Shown here piece by piece: positions 42,920 through 51,038 of a DNA stretch of 64,000 nt. Within the stretch, counting starts at the first letter, position 1. Each line of letters opens with the position of its first letter. A model generated the notes under the pieces. That model did no database searches. It saw only the letters and a program-made list of their open reading frames with translations, and was not told where the DNA came from. Made by a program: the position numbers and the translations under genes. Source of the stretch: Oscillospiraceae bacterium (GTDB taxonomy: Bacteria > Bacillota > Clostridia > Oscillospirales > Ruminococcaceae); assembly GCA_021199795.1 (NCBI GenBank), contig JAJQHJ010000004.1, positions 124,001 to 188,000 of the forward strand. Reading direction: 5' to 3'.

Positions 42920-43753
42920 ATGTCAATAGATAAATCTACAGATAAATCAATAGACAATTCTAAGAAAATAAAGGTACTCATCGGCGACGACAGCGAGGAA
43001 TATGGGCAGAAGTGCGCATCAGCACTCAGGGAGGCGGGATTTTTCTGCATCCTGCGCCCAAAGGACGGAAGCATAATCCTGGAAGCGATCAGGGACGAGG
43101 TTCCGGACGTGGCGGTTATAGACATGTGGATGCCGGGGCTGGATGCGGTTGAGCTGATGAGAAAGCTCAGGAAATCGGGTGCTCCGAGCCCTGTATTCAT
43201 CGTCACAACCCCCTGCGACAGCGAATTCGCCCTGAGGCAGGCGATGACCGAGGGTGCACGGTACTGCATGGTGAAGCCGTTCGACTACTCGGTCTTAGGG
43301 GACAGAATCAAGGAGCTCATGGGCTACGAGGTTGCCGGAGCCGCGGACAGCGGAGGGGTCTCCTATAGCGTAAACTCCGCCGTCACAGCTGGAACGCAGG
43401 ACATCGACATCGTTGTGACCGAAATGATCCACATGCTCGGCGTCCCGGCGCACATCAAGGGCTATCACTATCTGAGGGCGGCAATTATCTATTCGATCAA
43501 AGACCCGCAGATGCTTGAAAGCGTCACGAAGATTATGTACCCGACTGTCGCGCACGATTTTCAGACCACTCCGTCCCGGGTTGAGCGCGCCATTCGCCAC
43601 GCCATAGAGATAGCCTGGGACAGAGGCGACGTTGAGACCCTGAATTCATTCTTCGGCTACACCGTCAACACCGGCAAAGGCAAACCCACCAATTCGGAAT
43701 TCATCGCCCTGGTGACGGACAGGATAAAACTTCGATACAGACAGTTTGCGTAA
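42920..43753 (+). CDS. spo0A: Sporulation transcription factor Spo0A
   Basis: A 277-residue response regulator, the master switch of sporulation. The receiver has the acidic pair Asp23-Asp24 (IGDDSEE), phospho-acceptor Asp68 (VIDMWMPGLD) and Lys in MVKPFD. The C-terminal sigma-interacting and DNA-binding domain is nearly canonical: EMIHMLGVPAHIKGYHYLR, TTPSRVERAIRHAIEIAW and GYTVNTGKGKPTNSEFIA. An extra N-terminal segment (SIDKSTDKSIDNSKK) precedes the receiver. GGAGGAAAC lies before the ATG. The first bases of a family R repeat overlap its TAA. The usual neighbour spoIVB is absent. Confidence 0.96.
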   Translation: MSIDKSTDKSIDNSKKIKVLIGDDSEEYGQKCASALREAGFFCILRPKDGSIILEAIRDEVPDVAVIDMWMPGLDAVELMRKLRKSGAPSPVFIVTTPCDSEFALRQAMTEGARYCMVKPFDYSVLGDRIKELMGYEVAGAADSGGVSYSVNSAVTAGTQDIDIVVTEMIHMLGVPAHIKGYHYLRAAIIYSIKDPQMLESVTKIMYPTVAHDFQTTPSRVERAIRHAIEIAWDRGDVETLNSFFGYTVNTGKGKPTNSEFIALVTDRIKLRYRQFA

Positions 43754-43855
43754 ACCCCTCCACCATGCTTCGCATGATCCCCTCCCCTTTCAGGGGAGGC
43801 TAAAAAAGGCTCCCCTGAAAGGGGAGCTGGCGCACGAAGTGCGACTGAGGGGTTT
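43752..43855. repeat. Dispersed palindromic repeat, family R variant, copy 4
   Basis: A 104-bp element with AAACCCCTC... and ...GAGGGGTTT termini and inner CTCCCCT/AGGGGAG hairpins. It starts inside the spo0A stop codon. Confidence 0.85.
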
Positions 43856-43858
43856 CTA

Positions 43859-43893
43859 CAAAAAAATCCCGCCATACGGCGGGCATTTTTTTA
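43859..43893. terminator. Bidirectional terminator between spo0A and ptsH
   Basis: ATCCCGCC and GGCGGGCAT with an ATAC loop, flanked by seven A and seven T residues. Confidence 0.88.
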
Positions 43894-43900
43894 CCAAGTG

Positions 43901-44173
43901 TTATCTTGCCTCTTCAGCGAATTCACTTTCAACAAGTTCTACGAGACCGGCTACTGCCTCTTCCTCGTCAACGCCGTCGGCAATTATTCTTATTGACGTG
44001 CCGCTGATTATACCGAGGGAAAGCACGCCGAGCAAGCTCTTGCCGTTGACTCTGCGCTCTTCCTTTTCAACCCAGATGGACGACTTGAATTCGTTAGCTT
44101 TCTGGATGAAGAAAGTTGCAGGACGGGCGTGAAGACCAACCTGATTCTTAACAACAACATCTTTTACGAACAT
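43901..44173 (-). CDS. ptsH: HPr phosphocarrier protein
   Basis: A 90-residue HPr. His15 in VGLHARPA is the phosphoenolpyruvate-dependent site, and Ser46 in NGKSLLGVLSLG is the HPr-kinase site, so it can serve both transport and CcpA-type repression. I start it at 44173 because GGAGAG lies eight bases upstream. No enzyme I or II genes are adjacent except a PTS-IIC-like membrane protein upstream with its own start. A promoter lies at 44282-44310, leaving a leader of about 100 bases. Confidence 0.93.
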   Translation of the reverse strand: MFVKDVVVKNQVGLHARPATFFIQKANEFKSSIWVEKEERRVNGKSLLGVLSLGIISGTSIRIIADGVDEEEAVAGLVELVESEFAEEAR

Positions 44174-44281
44174 ATAGATAACTCTCCATTTCAATTATAG
44201 ACAAAGCCTTTTGCACAGCACCAGAGCCACAGCTCTTAAAGCCAGTACCTGCTATAGCTTTCTTTCTGATGCTACGATACC

Positions 44282-44310
44282 AGTATACAAATTCATTTTC
44301 GGAAAGTCAA
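44282..44310 (-). promoter_or_regulatory. Promoter of ptsH
   Basis: TTGACT (44310-44305) and TATACT (44287-44282), 17-base spacer. The leader contains an AGAGC...GCTCT hairpin. Confidence 0.7.
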
Positions 44311-44412
44311 CGGATAAATATCACCAAAACTTCATTTTAGCTTGATTTTCTGCTTTATGCCCGTTTCAAAAGGGTCGGCAATTTCGCTTTTTGGTGAAGT
44401 TGACGAACGGAA

Positions 44413-45540
44413 TCAGTCCAGCTTAAGGTCTCCCTCTTTGATCCACCCAATCTTCCTGAGCAGCATTCCCAGGAGCCAGCATATTACCGCCGGGAGGACT
44501 ATGCAGACTAAGAACAGTCCTATCCAGTCAAATGCCGTCGGGGTTACGGCAACGGCACCGTTCGCAATTGCGGCGTCGCTCGGGGAGACCCAGCCGGTCC
44601 AGACGCCGATAAGTCCGCAAAGACCGCAGGTTCCCATGCCGCTGTTGACCGGTGCGCCGTTCATCGTCAAGCCGAAAACGCAGGTTGCTATAGGTCCTGT
44701 GATGGCACTGGCGACTATCGGGGGAATCCAGATACGAGGATTCTTTATAATATTGCCCATCTGGAGCATACTTGTGCCGAGTCCCTGGCTGACGAGTCCA
44801 CCCCAGCGGTTCTCTTTGAACGAGAGGACAGCGAAGCCAACCATATTGGCACAGCAGCCAGCCACTGCCGCTCCTCCGGCAAGACCTGTAAGCGACAATG
44901 CCGCGCAGATAGCCGCAGAGGAAATGGGGAGAGTAAGGCAGATTCCGACTACAACCGAGACGACAATTCCCATCACAAACGGCTGCTGCTCGGTCGCCCA
45001 GACGATGAGTCGTCCTACTGCACTTGCGGCAGTTCCAATCGGAGCCGCGACGAGTGCCGCCAAGCCCACTCCCACAAGCACGGTCACAAGCGGCGTGACG
45101 AGTATATCAATTTTTGTCTTCTTCGAGACGAGTTTTCCTATTTCACATGCGATGCAGGCTGTTACGAATACTGCAAGTGGTCCTCCTGCGCCGCCAATCT
45201 GGTTGGTTGCAAATCCTACGGGAATGAGCGAGAACAGCACCAGCGGCGGAGCTTTCAGACTGTTTCCGATAGCGACCGCCATAGCAGGTCCCGCCAGAAG
45301 CGAACAGCACTTTCCGACAGTGTAGCCGACGTCGTTGAGCGTGAAGACCGTTGCCGTCAGCGCAGTTATTCCAAGCTGAGAGCCCAAGGTATCAAGGATT
45401 GTGCCGATTAAAAGCGAGCAGAAAAGCCCCTGCGCCATCGCGCCCAAGGCGTCCACAAAATAGACCCTTGCCGAAAGGGACACGCCATTATTCCGACAAA
45501 ATCCCAGAAACTTCAGCCATAGATTTTTGATTTTCTTCAT
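44413..45540 (-). CDS. PTS-IIC-like membrane protein (PTS_EIIC_2 family)
   Basis: A 375-residue polytopic membrane protein with about nine to ten hydrophobic segments. It has FVDALGAMAQGLFCSLLIGT, IPVGFATNQIGGAGGP and NSGMGTCGLCG, which match the PTS_EIIC_2 family. These proteins are annotated as sugar-PTS IIC but usually lack neighbouring IIA and IIB domains, so substrate and mechanism are unsettled. The ATG at 45540 follows AAAGGGG; a GTG at 45549 is also in frame. Confidence 0.85.
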   Translation of the reverse strand: MKKIKNLWLKFLGFCRNNGVSLSARVYFVDALGAMAQGLFCSLLIGTILDTLGSQLGITALTATVFTLNDVGYTVGKCCSLLAGPAMAVAIGNSLKAPPLVLFSLIPVGFATNQIGGAGGPLAVFVTACIACEIGKLVSKKTKIDILVTPLVTVLVGVGLAALVAAPIGTAASAVGRLIVWATEQQPFVMGIVVSVVVGICLTLPISSAAICAALSLTGLAGGAAVAGCCANMVGFAVLSFKENRWGGLVSQGLGTSMLQMGNIIKNPRIWIPPIVASAITGPIATCVFGLTMNGAPVNSGMGTCGLCGLIGVWTGWVSPSDAAIANGAVAVTPTAFDWIGLFLVCIVLPAVICWLLGMLLRKIGWIKEGDLKLD

Positions 45541-45648
45541 TACAAACACCCCTTTAAAGTTAAGTCAGAGTTAAATGTTTGGAGACTAATATACGCTGAT
45601 TTTCGGGATTTGTCAAGACATATTAAGAGCTTATTTAATCAAAAAACA

Positions 45649-45677
45649 TTGACAGGGGTTGGATTATGTGTTATAAT
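45649..45677 (+). promoter_or_regulatory. Promoter of the type I toxin mRNA
   Basis: Consensus TTGACA (45649-45654) and TATAAT (45672-45677), 17-base spacer; start near 45684. Confidence 0.85.
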
Positions 45678-45725
45678 GCGGATGATGAGAGGTGGTCGCT
45701 CTTACCTGAAAAGGGGGTGACGCTG

Positions 45726-45821
45726 ATGGAATTTGAAATTATTACGATAATTTTAGCAGTCTTGGGCTTGCTCATGACAGCCTTTTCTATCGGTTACACC
45801 GTAGGCTCAAACCGAAAATAG
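45726..45821 (+). CDS. Small hydrophobic peptide, putative holin-like type I toxin
   Basis: A 31-residue peptide, MEFEIITIILAVLGLLMTAF followed by SIGYTVGSNRK. It has one transmembrane helix and a basic C-terminus, like Fst and putative holin-like (Hol-Tox) toxins. AAAGGGGGTGACGCTG before the ATG matches the leader usual for these genes. A perfect promoter drives it, and a convergent promoter of equal quality drives an antisense RNA towards its 3' end. Such peptides damage the membrane when not silenced. The locus lies in the gap between the PTS-IIC-like gene and spoIIP. Confidence 0.8.
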   Translation: MEFEIITIILAVLGLLMTAFSIGYTVGSNRK

Positions 45822-45926
45822 AATAAACCGCACCTGATTTTCTAATCGAGTGCGGTCGCGTATCCATTAATCTTGATTATAGGAGAGTGACCGTACCTGA
45901 ACTAGCACTTCAGGTACCCTCTCATC
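45822..45926 (-). ncRNA. Putative antisense antitoxin RNA of the type I locus
   Basis: An RNA of about 105 bases is predicted from the promoter at 45933-45961 to the hairpin at 45828-45855. It contains a stem made by GAGAGGGTACCTGAA and TTCAGGTACGGTCACTCTC. On the plus strand GAGAGTGACCGTACCTGAA (45883-45901) partly repeats the toxin leader (45687-45710), so the antisense RNA can pair with that leader. This matches the layout of the par/fst loci. Confidence 0.7.
45828..45855 (-). terminator. Shared hairpin at the convergence point of the type I locus
   Basis: CCGCAC and GTGCGG with inner GATT/AATC pairing. The T-rich side (TTTATTC) follows on the minus strand. Confidence 0.7.
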
Positions 45927-45932
45927 ACTTAT

Positions 45933-45961
45933 ATTATACCCTATCTGAGCCGCTTTGTCAA
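45933..45961 (-). promoter_or_regulatory. Promoter of the antisense antitoxin RNA
   Basis: Consensus TTGACA (45961-45956) and TATAAT (45938-45933), 17-base spacer. Confidence 0.88.
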
Positions 45962-45976
45962 CGGCTTTTTTATTTT

Positions 45977-47071
45977 TTATTCGAGACTCCCCAACAATTC
46001 CGCCAGCCCCATCCCGACAAGCTTTCCGGCATAGATGGCTTCGTCGATCGAGTTGGCACTGGAGCCGACTTCTATCAGGATGCTGGCGTGGGTGAGTTCC
46101 TGGTTATAATTCCTCTCTGTGAAGAGAATCGGGCGGGTGAGACCGGGGTAGTCGGTTTCGAGCTTGCTTTGAAGTTTCGCGGCGAATCTCAGGTTATAGC
46201 GGTAGTTCGGCACATTCAGGCAGCCGACAATTATCATCACCTGTGCGGCAGTCTCGCCATCTATCTCGCAGATGGGAGCATACCTCACCCCGTCCGACTC
46301 GATGGCGTCCCTATGTATATCTATCACTATTTTAATAGACGGGTACTCCTCAAGATACGCTTCAATCGCATCGGAGGAGCGGTCGTAGGCTCCGGTATAC
46401 TGCGGGTAGTCATAGAGTTCAGCATTGTGGATAACGGCTATCCCCGCGGCTTCAAGAGCTTCCGCTACTTCGTCCCCAACTGCCACGACGCTCTTGTCTA
46501 GGTCAGTGGTTCTCGAATTGAAAGTATCATCATAGCTGGTTCTCGCATACGGCTCATAGCTCTCGGTGGTGTGGGTGTGGATGATGAGTACCTGCGGCTC
46601 GGATGAATCAATGTCGATGGTGAAATCGACGTCTTTTTCAGCCTCGGAAAGAAGATATTCCGTGTCGGTTTCTGTCGAATTGCGGAGCATCCCGCCGCCG
46701 GAAAGGCTCACGATGGTCGAGGTCTCGCTGTATGAATAGGTTTTTCTGACAATCTCCCCGCCAAGGGTGTTGAAATCTTCGGGATATGGCAGCGGCGAGG
46801 AGGGCTCCTCCGAATCATCCACAGGCGTTTCAATCTCCTCAGGTGCCTCATCAATCGCCCAGGTTCCCTCAAGCCCAATCAGGTCTTCGACAATTTTCGA
46901 CAATTCAACCTTATTGGCGGCTTCTTCGGGCACTGCTGCCACTTCAAGCTGTTCACTTTCTTTTGCAAGCAAAAGACAAAATCCGACACCCACAAAAACG
47001 GTGATGCCGAGAACAATTCCGGCAAGGAATTCAGTGAGGGCAGATTTACGATTGGTGAGGTCGGGTTTCAT
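45977..47071 (-). CDS. spoIIP: Stage II sporulation protein P
   Basis: A 364-residue membrane-anchored peptidoglycan amidase/endopeptidase needed for engulfment. One N-terminal transmembrane helix is followed by an acidic linker and the SpoIIP domain with VLIIHTHTTESYEPY (His ligands), IVIDIHRDAIES and ASILIEVGSSANSIDEA (catalytic Glu region). I start it at 47071 because GAAAGGATG lies upstream. With spo0A, it indicates a sporulating lineage. SpoIID and SpoIIM are not in the window. Confidence 0.94.
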   Translation of the reverse strand: MKPDLTNRKSALTEFLAGIVLGITVFVGVGFCLLLAKESEQLEVAAVPEEAANKVELSKIVEDLIGLEGTWAIDEAPEEIETPVDDSEEPSSPLPYPEDFNTLGGEIVRKTYSYSETSTIVSLSGGGMLRNSTETDTEYLLSEAEKDVDFTIDIDSSEPQVLIIHTHTTESYEPYARTSYDDTFNSRTTDLDKSVVAVGDEVAEALEAAGIAVIHNAELYDYPQYTGAYDRSSDAIEAYLEEYPSIKIVIDIHRDAIESDGVRYAPICEIDGETAAQVMIIVGCLNVPNYRYNLRFAAKLQSKLETDYPGLTRPILFTERNYNQELTHASILIEVGSSANSIDEAIYAGKLVGMGLAELLGSLE

Positions 47072-47162
47072 TTGTATCATCCTTTCACCATCCACTATAC
47101 ATCACTTATCCGAAGCAAAATGTCGAACCGGTTACAATTTCATTAAGATTTAACCTAAGTTA

Positions 47163-47191
47163 TGGACAACCGGGCGAGGACGTGCTATAAT
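47163..47191 (+). promoter_or_regulatory. Promoter of the VanY-type peptidase gene
   Basis: TGGACA (47163-47168) and TATAAT (47186-47191), 17-base spacer. Confidence 0.75.
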
Positions 47192-47241
47192 GATAGCATA
47201 ATCTGGAACTTAACATAGTAATATAGAGAGGCATGATTGCA

Positions 47242-48348
47242 ATGAAAAGATTTTTGTCCGCCCTGACTGCGGCGGTGCTGTTATTGACATTAGTTGCGTG
47301 TTCCAATGAAGCAAACGATGATGAGCTTGTTTCGGGGGATATCACCACCGAAGCACCCGTCACCGAGGCTACTGTTCCCGAAGAAGAGGTAACCGAGGCT
47401 CCGGAAGAGACCGAGATTTCCGAGGATGTTTCCGAGGATACCGGAAGCGTTGATGAATCAGAAGAGGAACCCGAAGAGGAGGAGACCGAAACCACCTTGT
47501 TCGAGGTCACCGAAATCGAGGCTACTACCATGTACGCTACAGATCCGCTCAATGTCCGCGAGGGACCTGATGCTTTATATGAAGCTATAGGTCAGCTTAT
47601 GGTCGGGGACGCTGTGACGGTCACGGGCGAAACCTCAAACGGCTGGTATCAGATTGACTATGACGGAACCACGGCCTATGTCAGCGGCGATTACTTAAGA
47701 GAGGAAGAGGTCATCACGGAGGATGAATACACCGAGGCTGTCGAATCTGACGACCAGTATTACTTCCAGACCGAGGAGGACTACCTAATACTCGTCAACA
47801 AGACCCATCTTCTGCCGGACGACTACAAGATCGAGACCGACTATATCCAGGGCAGCTATGAAATGGAGAAGACTGCGGCATACTACTGCAAGCTTATGAT
47901 AGAGGCTGCCGCCGCGGACGGAATCAACCTGAAAGTGCTGTCCGCATATCGCACCGTTGCATATCAGCAGAAGCTGTTCGATAGAAATGTCCAGTCCCGT
48001 ATTGACGACGACGGCATGACCTATGAGGAAGCCTATGCCGACACGGCTGTCAACATAGCTCCCGCAGGCGGAAGTGAGCACAATGCCGGCTTGGCAGTTG
48101 ACATCATCACCGAGAACGACTGGGACACCTACACAGGCTTTGAAGACACAGAGGAATTCGCCTGGCTCCAGGAGCACGCCGCCGAGTATGGCTTCATCAT
48201 GAGATACGCCTCAGACAAGGTCGACATCACCGGCTTCATCTACGAACCCTGGCATTATAGATTTGTAGGCGTCAAATACGCCGCAGATATCCAGGCGAGC
48301 GGACTGTGCCTTGAAGAATATCTTGAGGCAAACGGGTACTTGGATTAA
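47242..48348 (+). CDS. Lipoprotein D-alanyl-D-alanine carboxypeptidase (SH3b-VanY)
   Basis: A 368-residue lipoprotein (lipobox LVAC). An acidic Glu/Thr/Val-rich linker spans about residues 20-95. An SH3b domain (DPLNVREGPDALYEAIGQL) spans 100-150. The C-terminus is an M15B VanY-type peptidase: LKVLSAYRTVAYQ, GGSEHNAGLAVDI (zinc ligands His and Asp) and FIYEPWHYRFVG (Glu and His). It trims terminal D-Ala from wall peptides. The ATG at 47242 fits GAGAGG better than the one at 47233. Confidence 0.93.
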   Translation: MKRFLSALTAAVLLLTLVACSNEANDDELVSGDITTEAPVTEATVPEEEVTEAPEETEISEDVSEDTGSVDESEEEPEEEETETTLFEVTEIEATTMYATDPLNVREGPDALYEAIGQLMVGDAVTVTGETSNGWYQIDYDGTTAYVSGDYLREEEVITEDEYTEAVESDDQYYFQTEEDYLILVNKTHLLPDDYKIETDYIQGSYEMEKTAAYYCKLMIEAAAADGINLKVLSAYRTVAYQQKLFDRNVQSRIDDDGMTYEEAYADTAVNIAPAGGSEHNAGLAVDIITENDWDTYTGFEDTEEFAWLQEHAAEYGFIMRYASDKVDITGFIYEPWHYRFVGVKYAADIQASGLCLEEYLEANGYLD

Positions 48349-48353
48349 CATAT

Positions 48354-48424
48354 GTAGGGGCGGATATTATCCGCCCGCATCCAAAGTCGCTGAGATTTTT
48401 CGGGCGGATGATATCCGCCCCTAC
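48354..48424. repeat. Family U repeat, inverted pair (copies 2 and 3)
   Basis: Two 24-bp units, 48354-48377 and 48401-48424, face each other across a 23-base loop and could form a long hairpin. They lie after the VanY-type gene and just before the CBS-protein ribosome site, so they may also end transcription. Confidence 0.88.
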
Positions 48425-48437
48425 ACTAGGAGCACAA

Positions 48438-48887
48438 ATGAATATAGCTTTCTTCTTAACCCTAAAAAAAGACGTCGCATATCTTTATGACGACTACACC
48501 ATCCGGCAGTCGCTGGAGAAGATGAAGCGGCATGGGTATTCATCCATACCGGTTATCTCCCGTGACGGAAAATACGTCTCTACAGTGACCGAGGGGGATT
48601 TCCTCTGGTATATGCTCGACGAGTCTATTGAGGACACCGACGGCGTGTCAATCTATGATGCTGAGGAGCTGAGGCTCCGGGACATCCTCAAAAAGGATCG
48701 CTACAACGCCGTCAGGATAACCGCCTCGATGGAGGAGCTGATTGAGCTTGCGATGAATCAGAATTTCGTTCCTGTCGTCGACGACATGGGAACGTTTATC
48801 GGAATCATCACACGTAAAGTCATCATCCAGTACTTTGCAATCAAGTCTTTTGACTCGGAATCGGAGCCAAGGCTTAAGCAGCTATGA
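48438..48887 (+). CDS. CBS-domain pair protein
   Basis: A 149-residue protein made of two CBS motifs: YTIRQSLEKMKRHGYSSIPV with GKYVSTVTEGDFLWY, and ITASMEELIELAMNQNFVPV with GTFIGIITRKVII. CBS pairs sense adenosine nucleotides. No effector domain is fused, and the partner is not evident. TAGGAG precedes the ATG, seven bases after a family U repeat. Confidence 0.88.
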   Translation: MNIAFFLTLKKDVAYLYDDYTIRQSLEKMKRHGYSSIPVISRDGKYVSTVTEGDFLWYMLDESIEDTDGVSIYDAEELRLRDILKKDRYNAVRITASMEELIELAMNQNFVPVVDDMGTFIGIITRKVIIQYFAIKSFDSESEPRLKQL

Positions 48888-48981
48888 CAATTTTCGCCGA
48901 AGTTTTGGGCAAGTTGCATAGATTGGGGCGCACTTTTTGGTGCAAATCGCACAATCTTAAGGGTATATTTCAATTTTATGG

Positions 48982-49010
48982 TTGACATATCTGATCGGAA
49001 GAGTTATAAT
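48982..49010 (+). promoter_or_regulatory. Promoter of the small lipoprotein gene
   Basis: Consensus TTGACA (48982-48987) and TATAAT (49005-49010), 17-base spacer. Confidence 0.85.
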
Positions 49011-49077
49011 ACTAGAGTGAAGTCATCTTGAATAAGGTCAAGAAGACTAAAATAAATTTTATCGGGGGATAAGTTAC

Positions 49078-49434
49078 ATGAAGAAAATAATTTCTGTAGC
49101 ACTCGTAATGGTCATGGTTCTCTGCTGCTTCACCGCTTGCGGAACCATCGTTGAGCCGAATGCTGGCACATACACTGACAGCTCAGGAACCTTGGTTGTT
49201 GAGGTCGGCGCATACGACGGCGAAAGCGGAACAATGAAGACCTACAACACCTTGAACGACACAAACTCTTATGAGGGCACCTACGTTCTCGAACAGAATG
49301 AGTCCGGCGTTTCCAGCATCATCACTTTCACTGCCACTGACGGCAGCACCGTAGAGTTCGTTTACGACTCCACCATGGATGCTATGCAGGATCTCAGCTC
49401 CTCGACTGTTTACTACGGTCCTAATGCAGAGTAA
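49078..49434 (+). CDS. Small lipoprotein of unknown function
   Basis: A 118-residue lipoprotein (lipobox FTAC) with a mature part of about 95 residues. It looks like a single beta-rich domain (AGTYTDSSGTLVVEVGAYDG ... YEGTYVLEQNESGVSSIITF). I do not recognise a family with known function. It has its own consensus promoter and a strong terminator, so it is monocistronic and possibly well expressed. Confidence 0.75.
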   Translation: MKKIISVALVMVMVLCCFTACGTIVEPNAGTYTDSSGTLVVEVGAYDGESGTMKTYNTLNDTNSYEGTYVLEQNESGVSSIITFTATDGSTVEFVYDSTMDAMQDLSSSTVYYGPNAE

Positions 49435-49446
49435 TTCAAAACGAAT

Positions 49447-49483
49447 TAAAAAAGCACCGTCCAGCTGGGCGGTGTTTTTTTGC
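49447..49483. terminator. Bidirectional terminator
   Basis: GCACCGTCC and GGGCGGTGT with an AGCT loop, A run on the left and T run on the right. It ends both the small lipoprotein gene and the long Rnf-region operon. Confidence 0.88.
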
Positions 49484-49491
49484 GGAACCTC

Positions 49492-50847
49492 TCAATTCTT
49501 CAAGCTATGCAGCGGTGCCGGGATCTGTCCGCCTCTTCCGATGAAACGGGAGGGGGACTTTTTGTTTATGGGCATGATTGGAGCCCTGCCGAAGAGTCCG
49601 CCCCAGTCTAGCTCCTCGCCCTCTTTTTTACCGATGGCGGGGATGATGCGGACGGCGGTGGTCTTTGAATTGACCATGCCAATTGCGGCTTCGTCTGCAA
49701 TTATGCCGGCGATTGCGTCGGCTGTTGTGTCGCCGGGAACGGCAATCATGTCAAGACCCACCGAGCAGACGGCTGTCATCGCTTCGAGCTTCTCGATGGT
49801 TAAGCTTCCGCTTCTCGCAGCGTCAATCATTCCTGCGTCCTCGGAAACGGGGATGAACGCACCTGAAAGCCCTCCAACAGATGAGCAAGCCATAACTCCG
49901 CCTTTCTTCACGGCGTCATTGAGGAGAGCCAGTGTAGCAGTAGTTCCGGGTGCTCCGCACTGCTCCAAGCCGATTTCCTCGAGGATATGCGCGACGCTGT
50001 CTCCTACAACCGGTGTGGGTGCGAGGGACAAATCCACTATTCCGAACGGAACTCCGAGCCTTTCGGAAGCAGTCACTCCGACCAGCTGACCGACACGGGT
50101 TATCTTATATGCAGTTGTTTTTATAATATTTGCTACTTCGTTTATATTTGCGTCTGGATTCTTTGCAAGTGCAGAGCGGACAACTCCCGGTCCCGAAACG
50201 CCGACGTTGATGATGCAGTCGGGCTCGCCGACGCCGTGGTATGCTCCCGCCATGAACGGGTTGTCGTCAACCGAGTTGCAGAACACCACCAGCTTAGCCG
50301 CACCGAAACAGTCGTTATCGACGGTCAGTTCAGCAGTTTTCCGGACAATTTCGCCCATCAGCTTGCAGGCATCTAAGTTTATACCAGCCTTGGTCGAGCC
50401 GATGTTGACTGATGAGCAGACCCTTTCTGTAGAAGCCAACGCCTCCGAGATGGATTCAATAAGCTCCCTGTCCCCAGCCGCGAAGCCTTTCTGGACAAGT
50501 GCCGAATAGCCGCCGATGAGGTTTACTCCGACAGCCGCCGCAGCTTTGTCCATAGCCTTGGCAAACGGAATAGGGCTCTCATGGCAGGCAGTCGAGACCA
50601 TCGCGATAGGTGTGACGGAAATTCGCTTGTTTATAATCGGGATGCCGTACTCTTTTTCAATTTCCGTCCCGACCTTGACAAGATTTTCAGCACACCTGGT
50701 TATTTTGTCATAGACCTTTGTGCATGCCTTGTCTATATCCGAATCGATGCAGTCAAGAAGCGAGATTCCCATCGTGATGGTACGGATATCAAGGTTCTCG
50801 TCCTGAATCATCCGGATAGTTTCTAATATGTCGCTGAGATTTATCAC
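49492..50847 (-). CDS. UPF0210 (PFL family, DUF711) protein
   Basis: A 451-residue member of UPF0210. Conserved stretches include [34 protein letters not shown] and [19 protein letters not shown]. The fold is related to glycyl-radical (PFL-like) barrels, but no reaction is proven. Pairing with a small ACT-domain protein, as here, is a widespread arrangement and suggests amino-acid-linked control. A family R repeat and two hairpins separate it from the ACT gene. Confidence 0.92.
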   Translation of the reverse strand: MINLSDILETIRMIQDENLDIRTITMGISLLDCIDSDIDKACTKVYDKITRCAENLVKVGTEIEKEYGIPIINKRISVTPIAMVSTACHESPIPFAKAMDKAAAAVGVNLIGGYSALVQKGFAAGDRELIESISEALASTERVCSSVNIGSTKAGINLDACKLMGEIVRKTAELTVDNDCFGAAKLVVFCNSVDDNPFMAGAYHGVGEPDCIINVGVSGPGVVRSALAKNPDANINEVANIIKTTAYKITRVGQLVGVTASERLGVPFGIVDLSLAPTPVVGDSVAHILEEIGLEQCGAPGTTATLALLNDAVKKGGVMACSSVGGLSGAFIPVSEDAGMIDAARSGSLTIEKLEAMTAVCSVGLDMIAVPGDTTADAIAGIIADEAAIGMVNSKTTAVRIIPAIGKKEGEELDWGGLFGRAPIMPINKKSPSRFIGRGGQIPAPLHSLKN

Positions 50848-50921
50848 TAAATATGTCTCCTTTTATGCTAATTTAAGTTTGGCTTGTGCCAAACTTGCAG
50901 TTTCGGCGTTGCCGAAACTGC

Positions 50922-51033
50922 ACCTCTCAGTCAGCTTCGCTGACAGCTCCCCTAAATTAGGGGAGCCTTTTTCACGGAGCACTACTGGCTCCCCTTACTA
51001 AGGGGAGCTGTCGCCGCAGGCGACTGAGAGGTT
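50922..51033. repeat. Dispersed palindromic repeat, family R, copy 5
   Basis: A 112-bp element with termini ACCTCTCAGTC and GACTGAGAGGTT, ending six bases from the ACT-gene stop codon. Two extra hairpins (50876-50897 and 50898-50921, GCAGTTTCGGC/GCCGAAACTGC) lie beside it. Confidence 0.88.
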
Positions 51034-51038
51034 CTTCC

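Noticed and set aside
44342-45325. A long plus-strand open frame of 327 codons
   Set aside because: It lies opposite the PTS-IIC-like gene, is Pro/Thr/Ala-rich as expected for the complement of a membrane protein, and has no ribosome site or family similarity.
1005-51033. CRISPR array
   Set aside because: The repeats are isolated single copies tens of kilobases apart, not regularly spaced, and no cas genes are present.
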